Shown here: one piece after another, positions 43,154 to 51,811 of the stretch | Layout: the number at the start of each line of letters is the position of its first letter | Numbering within the stretch: the first letter of the stretch is position 1 | Origin: Segetibacter koreensis DSM 18137 | GTDB taxonomy: Bacteria; Bacteroidota; Bacteroidia; Chitinophagales; Chitinophagaceae | Reading direction: 5' to 3' | Assembly (NCBI RefSeq): GCF_000374045.1 | Contig: NZ_KB893321.1 | Location: 76,466-140,465, forward strand | Length of the DNA stretch: 64,000 bases | Notes under the pieces: model-generated | Told to the model about the DNA's origin: nothing | What the model saw: only the letters and a program-made list of their open reading frames with translations | Database searches by the model: none | Made by a program: the position numbers and the translations under genes

Positions 43154-45553
43154 CTAAAAAGTAACATTCCAGGTGACTGCAGGAATTATTGGAAATAGAG
43201 AAACTTGTCTTGCGTCCACTTTCAGGTTTCCATCCGCCGCACTTCCTGTCTGATCAAAATAAATAAAATAAGGATTTTGCCTGCTATAAGCATTGTAAAT
43301 ACTAAAGACCCAACTATCAGTGTACTTCCTTTTCTTTTTAAGTTTGGGGGTCAACGTAGCTGAAAAATCAATACGGTGATAAGGAGCCAGCCGATATGCA
43401 TTCATCCGGCTGTTCTCCTGTGTCAAAACTCCGTTAATAAAATAGAACCTTTCAGGAACAGTTACTGCATTACCCGTACCATATACAAATACTGACGAAA
43501 GCTTCCATTTCTTATTCAACGCGTAGGTAGCTACAACAGAAAGATCATGCCGCCGGTCATATTTTGTTGGATATTTTTTGCCATCATTTAACTCCGGAAA
43601 TTTCCTCCAGGTCCAGCTAAGGGTGTAACCAATCCAACCTGATAATCTTCCTTTCACTTTGTTTATAAAAAATTCTGCCCCGTAACTCCAGCCTTTTCCA
43701 AACACAAATTCTTCTTCGGGATCTTTTAGAGAAGGCGTATACCCTTCTCTGTATTCGATCTGGTTTTGCATTTGTTTGTAATATAACTCTATGGATGTTT
43801 CATAGGTGTTGTTATTGAAGTTTTGAAAATAACCGGCGGAATACTGCCAGCTTATCTGTGGCTTTACTATATAAGTGCTGGGTACCCAAAGATCTGTAGG
43901 TAAAGTAGTGCCGGCATTGCTTACCAGGTGAATATATTGGAGATTGCGGGTAACGGCAGCCTTTACAGACGCATCTTCATTTAAAGAATAACGAACAGTA
44001 AATCTTGGCTCTAAACCGCCATAATATTTGATATTCTGGCCCGTTTTATATAAGGTGCTATCGAGCTTGTTGCCATTTACATCAGTTTTATATTTTTTGA
44101 AAGGCCCTATTTGCTGAAATGCTCCATATCGCATTCCTATATTCACTTTGAAAGTATTGCTTATATCCCAGTCATCCTGTACGTACACTCCATATTCATT
44201 CGCAAATTTCTTATTCGCATTATTAGGCGCAAAAACGGTGGTATCCTGCTGGGCAGTTACAATGTTGGGCAAAAATCGGTGATAGGTATATAAAGCTCCG
44301 AATTTTACTTTATGGTTAGGTAAAGGATAATAATCGAAATCTGTTTTAGCATTCAGATCTTTTATACCTGAAGAAAGTTTAATAGAAAAATCATTCTGCG
44401 AAGCGGCAAAAGAAAACTTATAATCATTATATACTAATGAAGTATTACTAAAAAGCTTTTGGTTAAAAATGTGGTTCCAACGGGCAGTAGCAGTTGAATT
44501 TCCCCAGGGAACAGTAACTTTAAATGAACGCTCGGCGTTATTGAAGTTAAAAACATCGCGTCCAAGATAACCACTAAGATAAATGCGATCTTTTCCTGAT
44601 ATATAATAATTTACTTTAGCATTTAAATCATAGAAATAATAGCCCGAACCATAGAAAGAACTGGATTTGCTGATAGCAGGTTTAATAAGCTGGTCTATAT
44701 ATGTGCGGCGGCCGGAAACAATATAAGATGCCTTATTCTTTTTGATTGGCCCCTGAATGGAAAAACGCGAAGCAATTAATCCGATACCTGCATCGACCTG
44801 CGTTTTATTCATATTCCCATCTTTCATACTTATATCAACTACCGATGATAGTCTTCCTCCATACTGAGCTGGCATACCACCTTTTATAAGCGATACATTT
44901 TTTATAGCATCTGAATTGAAGATGGAAAAAAAACCAAACAAATGACCAGTATTGTACACTACTGCGTCATCCAGTATAATAAGGTTTTGATCGGGTCCTC
45001 CTCCCCTTACGTAAAAACCTGAGTTTCCTTCGCCCGCGTTTCGAACTCCGGGCAATAATTGCAATGTCTTTAGTATATCAACTTCTCCAAACAACGCTGG
45101 CATCGATTTGACTTTTTCCATGCTTAAATCAATTTTGCCCATTTGCGCTGTCTTAACGTTGTTATCTCTGCGATGCCCTGTAACCGTGACATTTTCGATT
45201 ATGATATTGGAAGGTACCAGGTAAATATCGCGTTGATGATTACTGTCGAGATGTACAGATATTATTTTAGTATTGTAACCAACAAAAGAAATTGATACAA
45301 GATAAGTTCCTTTTGAAAGTGTTATCGAATAATAACCATATGGATTAGTGGTTACACCTTTTCCAGCCGAAGGAATATTGAGGTTTGCACCAATCAGCGT
45401 TTCACCTGTAAGAGAATCTTTAATATAACCATTAATGGTGAATTTGTGTTGGGCGACAGCAGAAACATTGAACAAAAAAAAGCAAAAAGCGACCGGGCAA
45501 AACTTTGTCACTAACGAAAAATGTTTTGAAATTGACGTGAAGTTCATTCGCAT
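43154..45553 (-). CDS. TonB-dependent receptor with carboxypeptidase-regulatory domain
   Basis: A 799-residue outer-membrane receptor. After a signal peptide (about residues 1-34) comes a CarboxypepD_reg domain (about 38-118, INGYIKDSLTGETLIGANLNIPSAGKGVTTNPYGYYSI), then the plug (about 130-240, with QLLPGVRNAGEGNSGFYVRGGGPDQNLIILDDAVVYNTGHLFGFFSIFNSDAIK), and the barrel to the C-terminus. It is the first of three same-strand genes with HYC_CC_PP and the HMA receptor, 74 bp before the former. The substrate is unknown; metal linkage is inferred from these neighbours. An AT-rich palindrome lies just upstream. Confidence 0.92.
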   Translation of the reverse strand: MRMNFTSISKHFSLVTKFCPVAFCFFLFNVSAVAQHKFTINGYIKDSLTGETLIGANLNIPSAGKGVTTNPYGYYSITLSKGTYLVSISFVGYNTKIISVHLDSNHQRDIYLVPSNIIIENVTVTGHRRDNNVKTAQMGKIDLSMEKVKSMPALFGEVDILKTLQLLPGVRNAGEGNSGFYVRGGGPDQNLIILDDAVVYNTGHLFGFFSIFNSDAIKNVSLIKGGMPAQYGGRLSSVVDISMKDGNMNKTQVDAGIGLIASRFSIQGPIKKNKASYIVSGRRTYIDQLIKPAISKSSSFYGSGYYFYDLNAKVNYYISGKDRIYLSGYLGRDVFNFNNAERSFKVTVPWGNSTATARWNHIFNQKLFSNTSLVYNDYKFSFAASQNDFSIKLSSGIKDLNAKTDFDYYPLPNHKVKFGALYTYHRFLPNIVTAQQDTTVFAPNNANKKFANEYGVYVQDDWDISNTFKVNIGMRYGAFQQIGPFKKYKTDVNGNKLDSTLYKTGQNIKYYGGLEPRFTVRYSLNEDASVKAAVTRNLQYIHLVSNAGTTLPTDLWVPSTYIVKPQISWQYSAGYFQNFNNNTYETSIELYYKQMQNQIEYREGYTPSLKDPEEEFVFGKGWSYGAEFFINKVKGRLSGWIGYTLSWTWRKFPELNDGKKYPTKYDRRHDLSVVATYALNKKWKLSSVFVYGTGNAVTVPERFYFINGVLTQENSRMNAYRLAPYHRIDFSATLTPKLKKKRKYTDSWVFSIYNAYSRQNPYFIYFDQTGSAADGNLKVDARQVSLFPIIPAVTWNVTF

Positions 45554-45575
45554 ATCACTAACCCTCTTTAAGCCT

Positions 45576-45602
45576 TTATTAATATATATCGTGTATTAAT
45601 AA
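45576..45602. promoter_or_regulatory. AT-rich palindrome upstream of the receptor gene
   Basis: TTATTAATA (45576-45584) / TATTAATAA (45594-45602), a perfect 9-bp inverted repeat with a 9-base centre, 23 bp before the receptor start. It is a candidate operator. AT-rich chance palindromes are common in such DNA. Confidence 0.35.
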
Positions 45603-45794
45603 TATTGCTTCTAACAAAATAGGAAATATTTTTATAAATATCATATTAATAAAAGATGCGACATTATAGTGTAAACTGGAAGAAATATAACTGGCTGCAA
45701 AAAAATTCGCAGTTAGTAACAGCCGTTTACCTCTCCTGCCCTTATGGTTATTGTAATGACAACAGTTTATTGCTTTTGTTCATTTACCGATACT

Positions 45795-45833
45795 AAAAAA
45801 CCTTCAGCTTGTAGCAATCGCTGAAGGTTTTTT
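45795..45833 (-). terminator. Terminator of the DUF3347 gene
   Basis: AAACCTTCAGC / GCTGAAGGTTT with an 11-base loop, flanked by A and T runs. It begins 18 bp after the stop of the minus-strand DUF3347 gene. Confidence 0.88.
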
Positions 45834-45851
45834 AAATAATTTTATTAAGAC

Positions 45852-46427
45852 CTATTGTTTTTTTCTGAAGTCAATCGAGTCTTTTACTTCACCGCAGGTA
45901 AGCATCTTTTTACCAAAATAAGGGTTTTTTATATCTGTCGTCTGGCTTAGCCAGTAAGCGCCGGCATCGTTAAAAGCCATAGGGCAAAATTGGTGATAAA
46001 CAACATCTTTATCAAAATGCACGGTTCTCACAAGATCGTACATATTGTCGCTGATCATCTGAAAAGATTTCCGTTTTGCTTCAAGATTTGGTTCTGCAAC
46101 CAACGCTTTTGCTTCAGACGAAATAGAGCCCAGATACTGCTTAGCCATTTCAATAATACTGCTGTCGGCCTTTACTTCCTGCAGGTTTAAACTATCTGCA
46201 CTTGTCATAAGTGCTTTTGCCTGCGAAGCCGCCATTGTATCGTTTGATGCTACAAAAGCATCTTTTAAACGATAATAGTTGTTAAGTAAAGCAGTAAATT
46301 TATTGTTGAAACTAGTCGAATTTTCACTTTGGGCAAGAGGTTCACTTTTTTTAGTTTCTTCTGCCTTTTTATCTTCACCGCCACATGCCGCAAAAAAAAT
46401 CAGTAATGCTATTGCTAAATATTTCAT
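45852..46427 (-). CDS. DUF3347-domain lipoprotein, probable copper-related
   Basis: A 191-residue lipoprotein with signal and lipobox ending FFAAC. The DUF3347 domain ends with the metal-type motifs HQFCPMAFNDAGAYWLSQ and GKKMLTCGEV, also found at the C-terminus of CusB-like efflux adaptors in Bacteroidota. The start at 46427 (MKYLAIALL) is required if the -7 box at 46444-46451 is used, and the upstream ATG at 46475 would lie outside the transcript. A role in periplasmic copper binding is inferred from family context, and agrees with the nearby HMA and HYC_CC_PP genes. Confidence 0.85.
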   Translation of the reverse strand: MKYLAIALLIFFAACGGEDKKAEETKKSEPLAQSENSTSFNNKFTALLNNYYRLKDAFVASNDTMAASQAKALMTSADSLNLQEVKADSSIIEMAKQYLGSISSEAKALVAEPNLEAKRKSFQMISDNMYDLVRTVHFDKDVVYHQFCPMAFNDAGAYWLSQTTDIKNPYFGKKMLTCGEVKDSIDFRKKQ

Positions 46428-46443
46428 GTTAAAAGTATTTGTA

Positions 46444-46451
46444 CAAAAGTA
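46444..46451 (-). promoter_or_regulatory. -7 box of the DUF3347 gene
   Basis: TACTTTTG on the minus strand fits TAnnTTTG and lies 17 nt before the ATG at 46427. It decides between that start and the one at 46475. Confidence 0.55.
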
Positions 46452-46458
46452 AATGAAA

Positions 46459-46488
46459 TTGTTATCCAAACACATTGGCTTACTTTTG
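46459..46488 (+). promoter_or_regulatory. Promoter of the ABC-F gene
   Basis: TTG (46459-46461), 19 nt, TACTTTTG (46481-46488). This matches the Bacteroidota pattern and is divergent from the DUF3347 promoter. The leader would be about 100 nt, as is common for ABC-F genes. Confidence 0.6.
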
Positions 46489-46592
46489 TGCCCCTTAAAC
46501 CCATCCAGATGAATGCGTTTGGACTAAAGGGTACTTAATAATTAATTTATTAATAATTACTGATTTTTGTTTTTCTAATAAGAAAGTTTTTT

Positions 46593-48569
46593 ATGCTGAT
46601 AGGTCTTCAGAATGTTACGTTTGAATTTGGTGCACGGGTAATTGTAAGTGATGCAACATGGCATATACAACCGGGTGACAGAATTGGATTAATTGGGTAT
46701 AATGGTACCGGGAAATCCACACTATTAAAAGTATTAGTGGGAGAATATGCTCCCTCTGCCGGAACAGTAGAAAAAGGCCGTGATACCACAATCGGCTACC
46801 TGCACCAGGACCTTTTGAGTTTCGATACCAATGAAAGTATTACCGAGGTAGCACTAGGTGCTTTTGAAAAAGTGCGCAAGCTTGAAAAAGAGATTGAAGA
46901 ATTAGGAAAGCAATTGGAAAAAGATCATGAAAATGAAGAATTACTTATAAAGTATACCGATGCCCTGCATGAAATGGATGTACTGGATGGCTATAATATT
47001 CACTACAAAGCCGAGGAAGTGTTGCATGGGCTCGGCTTTAGCAACGAGGTCTTAAACAAGCCGTACAAACAATTTAGCGGTGGCTGGCGAATGCGCGTTC
47101 TCTTAGCGAAAATGATACTGCAGGCACCTGATGTCTTGTTGCTCGATGAGCCGACAAACCACCTGGATTTACCGTCGATTGAGTGGTTGGAGAAATACCT
47201 GATTAATTATAAAGGAAGCGTGGTAATTGTGAGCCACGACAAGTTCTTCCTCAACCGGATGGTGAATAAAATTGTAGAACTGTATCAGCGTCAATTACAT
47301 ATCTACTCTGGTAATTATGATTATTACCAAAAGGAGAAAGATATAAGAATTGAAATGCAGCAGCGGGCTTTTGAAAACCAACAGGATTATATACGCCAGC
47401 AGGAAAGATTTATAGAGCGTTTTAAAGCCAAAGCAAGTAAAGCCGCGCAGGCACAGAGCGTACAAAAGCGACTTGACAAGCTGGATGTAATAGAAGATGT
47501 ACAAATAGAAAGGCCGGATATACGAATAAACTTTTTGGTAGATAAAACGCCGGGAAGAGTATTGGTTTCTTTAAAAGATATAAGCAAAAAATTTGGCGAT
47601 CTTACTATTGTCGATGACACCTCTGCAGAAATTGACCGGGGAGATAAAATCGCTTTGATAGGCGCTAATGGTAAGGGAAAATCTACTGTTTTGAGAATAG
47701 TAGGCGGCACAGAACCTTTTGAAGGCAAAAGAGTGTGGGGACATAATGTCGATGAAAGCTTTTATGCGCAACATCAGTTAGAAGCGTTGAATTTGAACAA
47801 TACGATCTTAGACGAAATGAAAGGTGCAGGCAGCCAGAAAACAGAAATGGAGCTACGTTCTTTGTTGGGCGGTTTTTTGTTTGGCGGAGATGATGTGGAA
47901 AAGAAAATCAAAGTTTTAAGCGGTGGTGAAAAAGCGAGGGTGGCTTTGGCAAAAACAATTGTAAGCAAGGCAAACTTTTTATTGCTCGATGAGCCTACCA
48001 ACCACTTGGATATGCACAGCGTTGAACTACTAGCTGATGCATTGAATAAATATCAGGGAAGCTACATCTTGGTAAGTCATGACAGGTTTTTTATCTCTAA
48101 GACTGCTAATAAAATCTGGGAAATTGTCGACCACAAGATAAAAGAATTTAAAGGAACTTATGATGAATGGGTACAATGGAATGAAAGAATGGCAAGATTA
48201 GAAGCTGAGAAAAAAAGTGAGAATGGCAAGCAAAAAACGGAAAATGTCAAAAAAGAAGAAGTTAAACCCGTTCAAACAGTGCAAGTAAAGCCGGTAAATA
48301 ATTCACCTGTAAACCGGGAGTTGCAAAGAGAGTTACAAAAACAACAGCGAAGGTTAATACAACTTGAGGAAGAGATAAGTAAAGCTTCTTCAGAAAGAGA
48401 CAGGCTTGAACGAGCTCTCGCTGCCCCTGAAAACTATGCTGATAAAAATAAGTTTGTAGTGGTTGAAAATGATTATAAGAAAGCCCACCAAAAATTGCAG
48501 AGTTTGAATAAAGAATATGAAACGCTTTTTGAAAAAGTGATGGAACTTGAAATGCAGGTAGCGGGATAA
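46593..48569 (+). CDS. ABC-F family ATP-binding protein
   Basis: A soluble protein with two ABC ATPase domains and no membrane part. Walker A GYNGTGKST (35-43) and GANGKGKST, signatures FSGGWRMRV and LSGGEKARV, and Walker B VLLLDEPTNHLD and FLLLDEPTNHLD are all intact. The linker between the domains is long and charged (about residues 240-320, with QQRAFENQQDYIRQQERFIERFKAKASKA), as expected for ribosome-binding ABC-F factors. The C-terminus ends in a predicted coiled coil (about 565-658). It resembles Uup/YfmR types, which relieve stalled translation. Resistance function is not implied by sequence alone. Confidence 0.94.
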   Translation: MLIGLQNVTFEFGARVIVSDATWHIQPGDRIGLIGYNGTGKSTLLKVLVGEYAPSAGTVEKGRDTTIGYLHQDLLSFDTNESITEVALGAFEKVRKLEKEIEELGKQLEKDHENEELLIKYTDALHEMDVLDGYNIHYKAEEVLHGLGFSNEVLNKPYKQFSGGWRMRVLLAKMILQAPDVLLLDEPTNHLDLPSIEWLEKYLINYKGSVVIVSHDKFFLNRMVNKIVELYQRQLHIYSGNYDYYQKEKDIRIEMQQRAFENQQDYIRQQERFIERFKAKASKAAQAQSVQKRLDKLDVIEDVQIERPDIRINFLVDKTPGRVLVSLKDISKKFGDLTIVDDTSAEIDRGDKIALIGANGKGKSTVLRIVGGTEPFEGKRVWGHNVDESFYAQHQLEALNLNNTILDEMKGAGSQKTEMELRSLLGGFLFGGDDVEKKIKVLSGGEKARVALAKTIVSKANFLLLDEPTNHLDMHSVELLADALNKYQGSYILVSHDRFFISKTANKIWEIVDHKIKEFKGTYDEWVQWNERMARLEAEKKSENGKQKTENVKKEEVKPVQTVQVKPVNNSPVNRELQRELQKQQRRLIQLEEEISKASSERDRLERALAAPENYADKNKFVVVENDYKKAHQKLQSLNKEYETLFEKVMELEMQVAG

Positions 48570-48660
48570 CGGTTAGTCCTTAGCCTAAAAATAATAAAAA
48601 CAGGCCAGGCATAACTTGAAGTATTCGCAAGGAGCGTATAAACTAAAACATTGCAAAGCT

Positions 48661-49248
48661 TTATAATCTCACAATGTCAAATATCATCACCGGGGGAGTG
48701 AAAGCCTGGTCATCCTCCGGCCTGTCGTAGATCGTTCTAACAATATCCATTCCTTTTACTACTTTCCCAAAAGCTGCGTAACCTTGGTTATCGGGGTTGT
48801 TTTCGCCACCATAATCAAATCCGGGCTGGTCGCCAAGACAAATAAAAAATTCCGTAGTTGCAGTACCTGGTTCCTGCCTCGCTAACGATATTGTACCATC
48901 TTTATGCAAAATTCCGGTTTGTTTTGTTGTTTCATGCTCAATACCCTTCAAAGAAGTAAAGAGCTTATGATTGGTTCTCCAAATTCCTCCCTGTATTAGT
49001 GCTGCTTTAAATGCATCCATTGGTTGATTGTCCTGGTTTAGAACGCGATAAAATGCAGCATTTTTATAAAATCCGGAATCTATATACGACAAAAAGGCGG
49101 CAGTGCTTTTAGGCGCTTTATCAGTATATAATTCAACTTCTATATTGCCTATTTTTGTTTCAATCGCAATATGTGGATTTTTATACTTCTTTCCCTCACA
49201 TGCAGTTAAAACCGTGCAGACGGCTATAATAAAATACGTTATCCTCAT
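48661..49248 (-). CDS. Cyclophilin-type peptidyl-prolyl isomerase, lipoprotein
   Basis: Proline isomerase of the cyclophilin fold. The start at 49248 (MRITYFIIAVCTVLTACEGKK) gives a lipoprotein signal with lipobox LTAC. Core stretches are IEVELYTDKAPKSTAAFLSYIDSGFYKNAAFYRV, DGTISLARQEPGTATTEFFICLGDQPGFDYGG and GYAAFGKVVKGMDIVRTIY. The Q-x-A-R and F-F-I positions around the active site are near the standard form, with the catalytic arginine equivalent probably in FYRV. It is probably a periplasmic fold helper. Confidence 0.92.
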   Translation of the reverse strand: MRITYFIIAVCTVLTACEGKKYKNPHIAIETKIGNIEVELYTDKAPKSTAAFLSYIDSGFYKNAAFYRVLNQDNQPMDAFKAALIQGGIWRTNHKLFTSLKGIEHETTKQTGILHKDGTISLARQEPGTATTEFFICLGDQPGFDYGGENNPDNQGYAAFGKVVKGMDIVRTIYDRPEDDQAFTPPVMIFDIVRL

Positions 49249-49533
49249 TTCTATTTTGTTCAAATATTTCGATTACGACATTTGTTATTGATCATTTTAA
49301 ACCACTTTTTTAAATGACCTGTTTAATGTTTATTTTTATCACACTATTACTCGCAATTCAGCCGGGTAACCCTAAAAGCGTATAAATTTTCATTCCAAAG
49401 GTGAGGTGGATCAATTATAAAACTTATATCCAGAGAATCCAATTTAAGACAGGAGCTGAAAACATTTAAATTTATATTCAGTTCTTGATTCACTAGTTTG
49501 CATTAAATTTAAATTTGTATTCAAATCATTTAT

Positions 49534-49734
49534 ATGAAATCATTACTTACTGCAATTTTCGTTTTAGGCTTATCTGCTTTATTTGCCCAATCTATTCCTG
49601 TTCATCAACCGGTGGAAGATCGCTATCATATTAGCTATTGGTGGTGGGCATTGGGAGTTATATTAGCGATTGGTGTAGGCGTGATTATTTACATGCTGAT
49701 AAAAAAAGACCCTAAACGAGATGCTGTACGATAA
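49534..49734 (+). CDS. Small membrane protein (66 aa), hypothetical
   Basis: Unrecognised. It has a clear signal peptide (residues about 1-19, ending LFAQS), a short periplasmic stretch, a tryptophan-rich YWWW, and one membrane helix (about 38-57), then a basic end KKDPKRDAVR that would stay inside. The signal peptide, helix and positive-inside tail together make a sensible small membrane protein. Its stop abuts the converging YggS gene with no space. No function can be given. Confidence 0.7.
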   Translation: MKSLLTAIFVLGLSALFAQSIPVHQPVEDRYHISYWWWALGVILAIGVGVIIYMLIKKDPKRDAVR

Positions 49735-50412
49735 CTATTTTGGTCTTGCACCGAAAAGAAGACTACCAATCCTAACCATATTACTGCCCTCTTCTATCGC
49801 TATTTTATAATCACCACTCATACCCATAGAAAGAGTCGAAAATTGACAGTTGGCTGTTGTCTGAGATGTAAACTTTTCAAATAAAGTTGTCAAAGCTTTC
49901 ATTTCGTTTCTTACTTTATTTGAATCATCACTAAAGCTAGCCATTCCCATTAATCCATCAATATGAACATTTGCTAACTTTTCAGGATCGCTTTTTACTA
50001 TATCCATTATTTCTTTCAATTCATTTTCGTCGAGGCCAAACTTTGTATCTTCCTGGGCTATATGCACTTGCAAAAGACACTTAATTATTTTGTTTATTTT
50101 TTTTGCTTGTTTGTTAATTTCCTGAAGTAATTTAAGGCTATCAACCCCTTGTATTAAATGTACAAAAGGTGCTATATATTTTACTTTATTGCTTTGCAAA
50201 TGACCTATAAAGTGCCAATGTGTATCGGCGGGTAGCCGAGGCTGTTTTTCGAGGAGTTCCTGTACGTAATTTTCTCCGAAATCGCGTTGTCCCAATGCGT
50301 ACAACCTTTTTATATCGTCAATTGATTGCAGTTTGCTTACAGCCACCAGTTGAACATTTTTGGGTCGTAACTCATTTATTATCTCATTATATTTTTCTTC
50401 GTTTACCGCCAT
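49735..50412 (-). CDS. YggS-family PLP-binding protein
   Basis: Cytoplasmic protein that binds pyridoxal phosphate and keeps vitamin B6 and amino-acid pools balanced. The PLP lysine is in VQLVAVSKLQSID. Other hallmarks are FGENYVQELLEKQ, WHFIGHLQSNKVKYI and LSMGMSGDYKIAIEEGSNMVRIGSLLFG. The start at 50412 (MAVNEEKYNEI) is preferred to 50445. It is 225 residues, the normal length. Confidence 0.95.
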   Translation of the reverse strand: MAVNEEKYNEIINELRPKNVQLVAVSKLQSIDDIKRLYALGQRDFGENYVQELLEKQPRLPADTHWHFIGHLQSNKVKYIAPFVHLIQGVDSLKLLQEINKQAKKINKIIKCLLQVHIAQEDTKFGLDENELKEIMDIVKSDPEKLANVHIDGLMGMASFSDDSNKVRNEMKALTTLFEKFTSQTTANCQFSTLSMGMSGDYKIAIEEGSNMVRIGSLLFGARPK

Positions 50413-50620
50413 TCTTATCGCTTTAAGATTACGAAATATATACAAAAATCCCTTGAACCTTTGTAATATTCCTTTTTAAGGAAATTGGAATTGTTTTGTA
50501 ATTAAGGTGAAATCAGATAGAATTTATATGAGGTGAAAATACACCTGTAATTTCTATGCCTTCGGAAAAAGAGTAAAACCATATTTGTAATTATGGAGTT
50601 CTAAACATCTGCTCATAAAG

Positions 50621-51775
50621 CTACTGTAGTAAAGTCCGACTAATGACAATTCGTTGCACTTCACTTGTGCCTTCGTATATCTGGGTAATTTTTGCGTCAC
50701 GCATCAACCGTTCTACGTGATATTCTTTTACAAAACCGTAGCCACCATGTATTTGTACCGCCTCTATTGCTGTCCACATAGCTGTTTCACTGCTGTAAAC
50801 CTTTGCCATAGATGAAGCGTAAGTATAATCTTGTTTCTGGTCTTTTTCCCATGCTGCTTTTAAACAAAGCAATCTTGCTGCTTCTATTTTTGTTGCCATG
50901 TCTGCAAGCTTAAACTGTATAGCCTGGTGATGCATTATTTCTGTACCAAAAGCTTTTCGCTCTTTAGCGTATTTCAATGCAAGTTCAAAGGCTCCAATTG
51001 CAATACCAAGCGCCTGGGATGCGATGCCAATGCGCCCACCGGCAAGTGTTTTCATAGCAAATCTAAATCCAAATCCGTCCTCTCCTACCCGGTTTTCCTT
51101 AGGCACTTTCACATCGGTAAACATTATGGAAGTAGTATCGCTGCCACGAATTCCCATTTTGTTTTCTTTTGTTCCGATGGTTACTCCAGGCCAACCTTTT
51201 TCAACTATTAACGTATTTATTCCGTGGCTTTTTTGCTCGGGATGAGTTTGCGCCATAACGAGATAAACAGATGCAGTTGAGCCATTGGTAATCCAATTCT
51301 TTGTACCGTTTAAAAGATAGTAATCACCCATATCCTGCGCGGTAGTTTGTTGTGAAGTCGCATCGCTTCCGGCACCAGGTTCACTTAATAGAAATGCCCC
51401 TATATACAGTTCGTCATTTTTTAGCCCCCTCGATAAATGCGTAAGGTATTTTTGCTTTTGTTCTTCAGTTCCAAATGCCTCTATCCCCCAACAAATAAGA
51501 CTGTTGTTTACGCTCATGCAAACACTTACACTCGCATCTATTTTGCTAATCTCCTCCATAGCAAGTACATAACTGATAGTGTCCATACCTCCGCCTCCGT
51601 ACGCAGGACTTACCATCATGCCCATAAAACCCAATTCGGCCAGCTTCCTAATTTGTTCTTTGGGGAACTTTTGTTGTTCATCACGTTCGATCACCCCTGG
51701 CAAACATTCATTTTGTGCAAAATCCCTTGCTGCTTTTTGTATCATCTGATGCTCTTCTGTCAATTCAAAATTCAT
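50621..51775 (-). CDS. Acyl-CoA dehydrogenase
   Basis: FAD enzyme that introduces the alpha-beta double bond in acyl-CoA. The signatures GAFLLSEPGAGSDATS and the C-terminal QIHGGYGFVKEYHVERLMRDAKI are present. The catalytic glutamate is in IYEGTSEVQRIVISRTLL, the position of short- and medium-chain enzymes. It is 384 residues. It lies 36 bp after the LLM oxidoreductase gene on the same strand. No other fatty-acid or amino-acid degradation gene is adjacent, so chain-length preference is unknown. Confidence 0.95.
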   Translation of the reverse strand: MNFELTEEHQMIQKAARDFAQNECLPGVIERDEQQKFPKEQIRKLAELGFMGMMVSPAYGGGGMDTISYVLAMEEISKIDASVSVCMSVNNSLICWGIEAFGTEEQKQKYLTHLSRGLKNDELYIGAFLLSEPGAGSDATSQQTTAQDMGDYYLLNGTKNWITNGSTASVYLVMAQTHPEQKSHGINTLIVEKGWPGVTIGTKENKMGIRGSDTTSIMFTDVKVPKENRVGEDGFGFRFAMKTLAGGRIGIASQALGIAIGAFELALKYAKERKAFGTEIMHHQAIQFKLADMATKIEAARLLCLKAAWEKDQKQDYTYASSMAKVYSSETAMWTAIEAVQIHGGYGFVKEYHVERLMRDAKITQIYEGTSEVQRIVISRTLLQ

Positions 51776-51811
51776 ACAGCAACATTTATTGGAAAGATAA
51801 ATTGAAATAAA

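Noticed and set aside
48571-48660. Possible hairpin GGTTAG/TTAGCC after the ABC-F gene
   Set aside because: Only a few pairs with two wobbles, and no T-tract.
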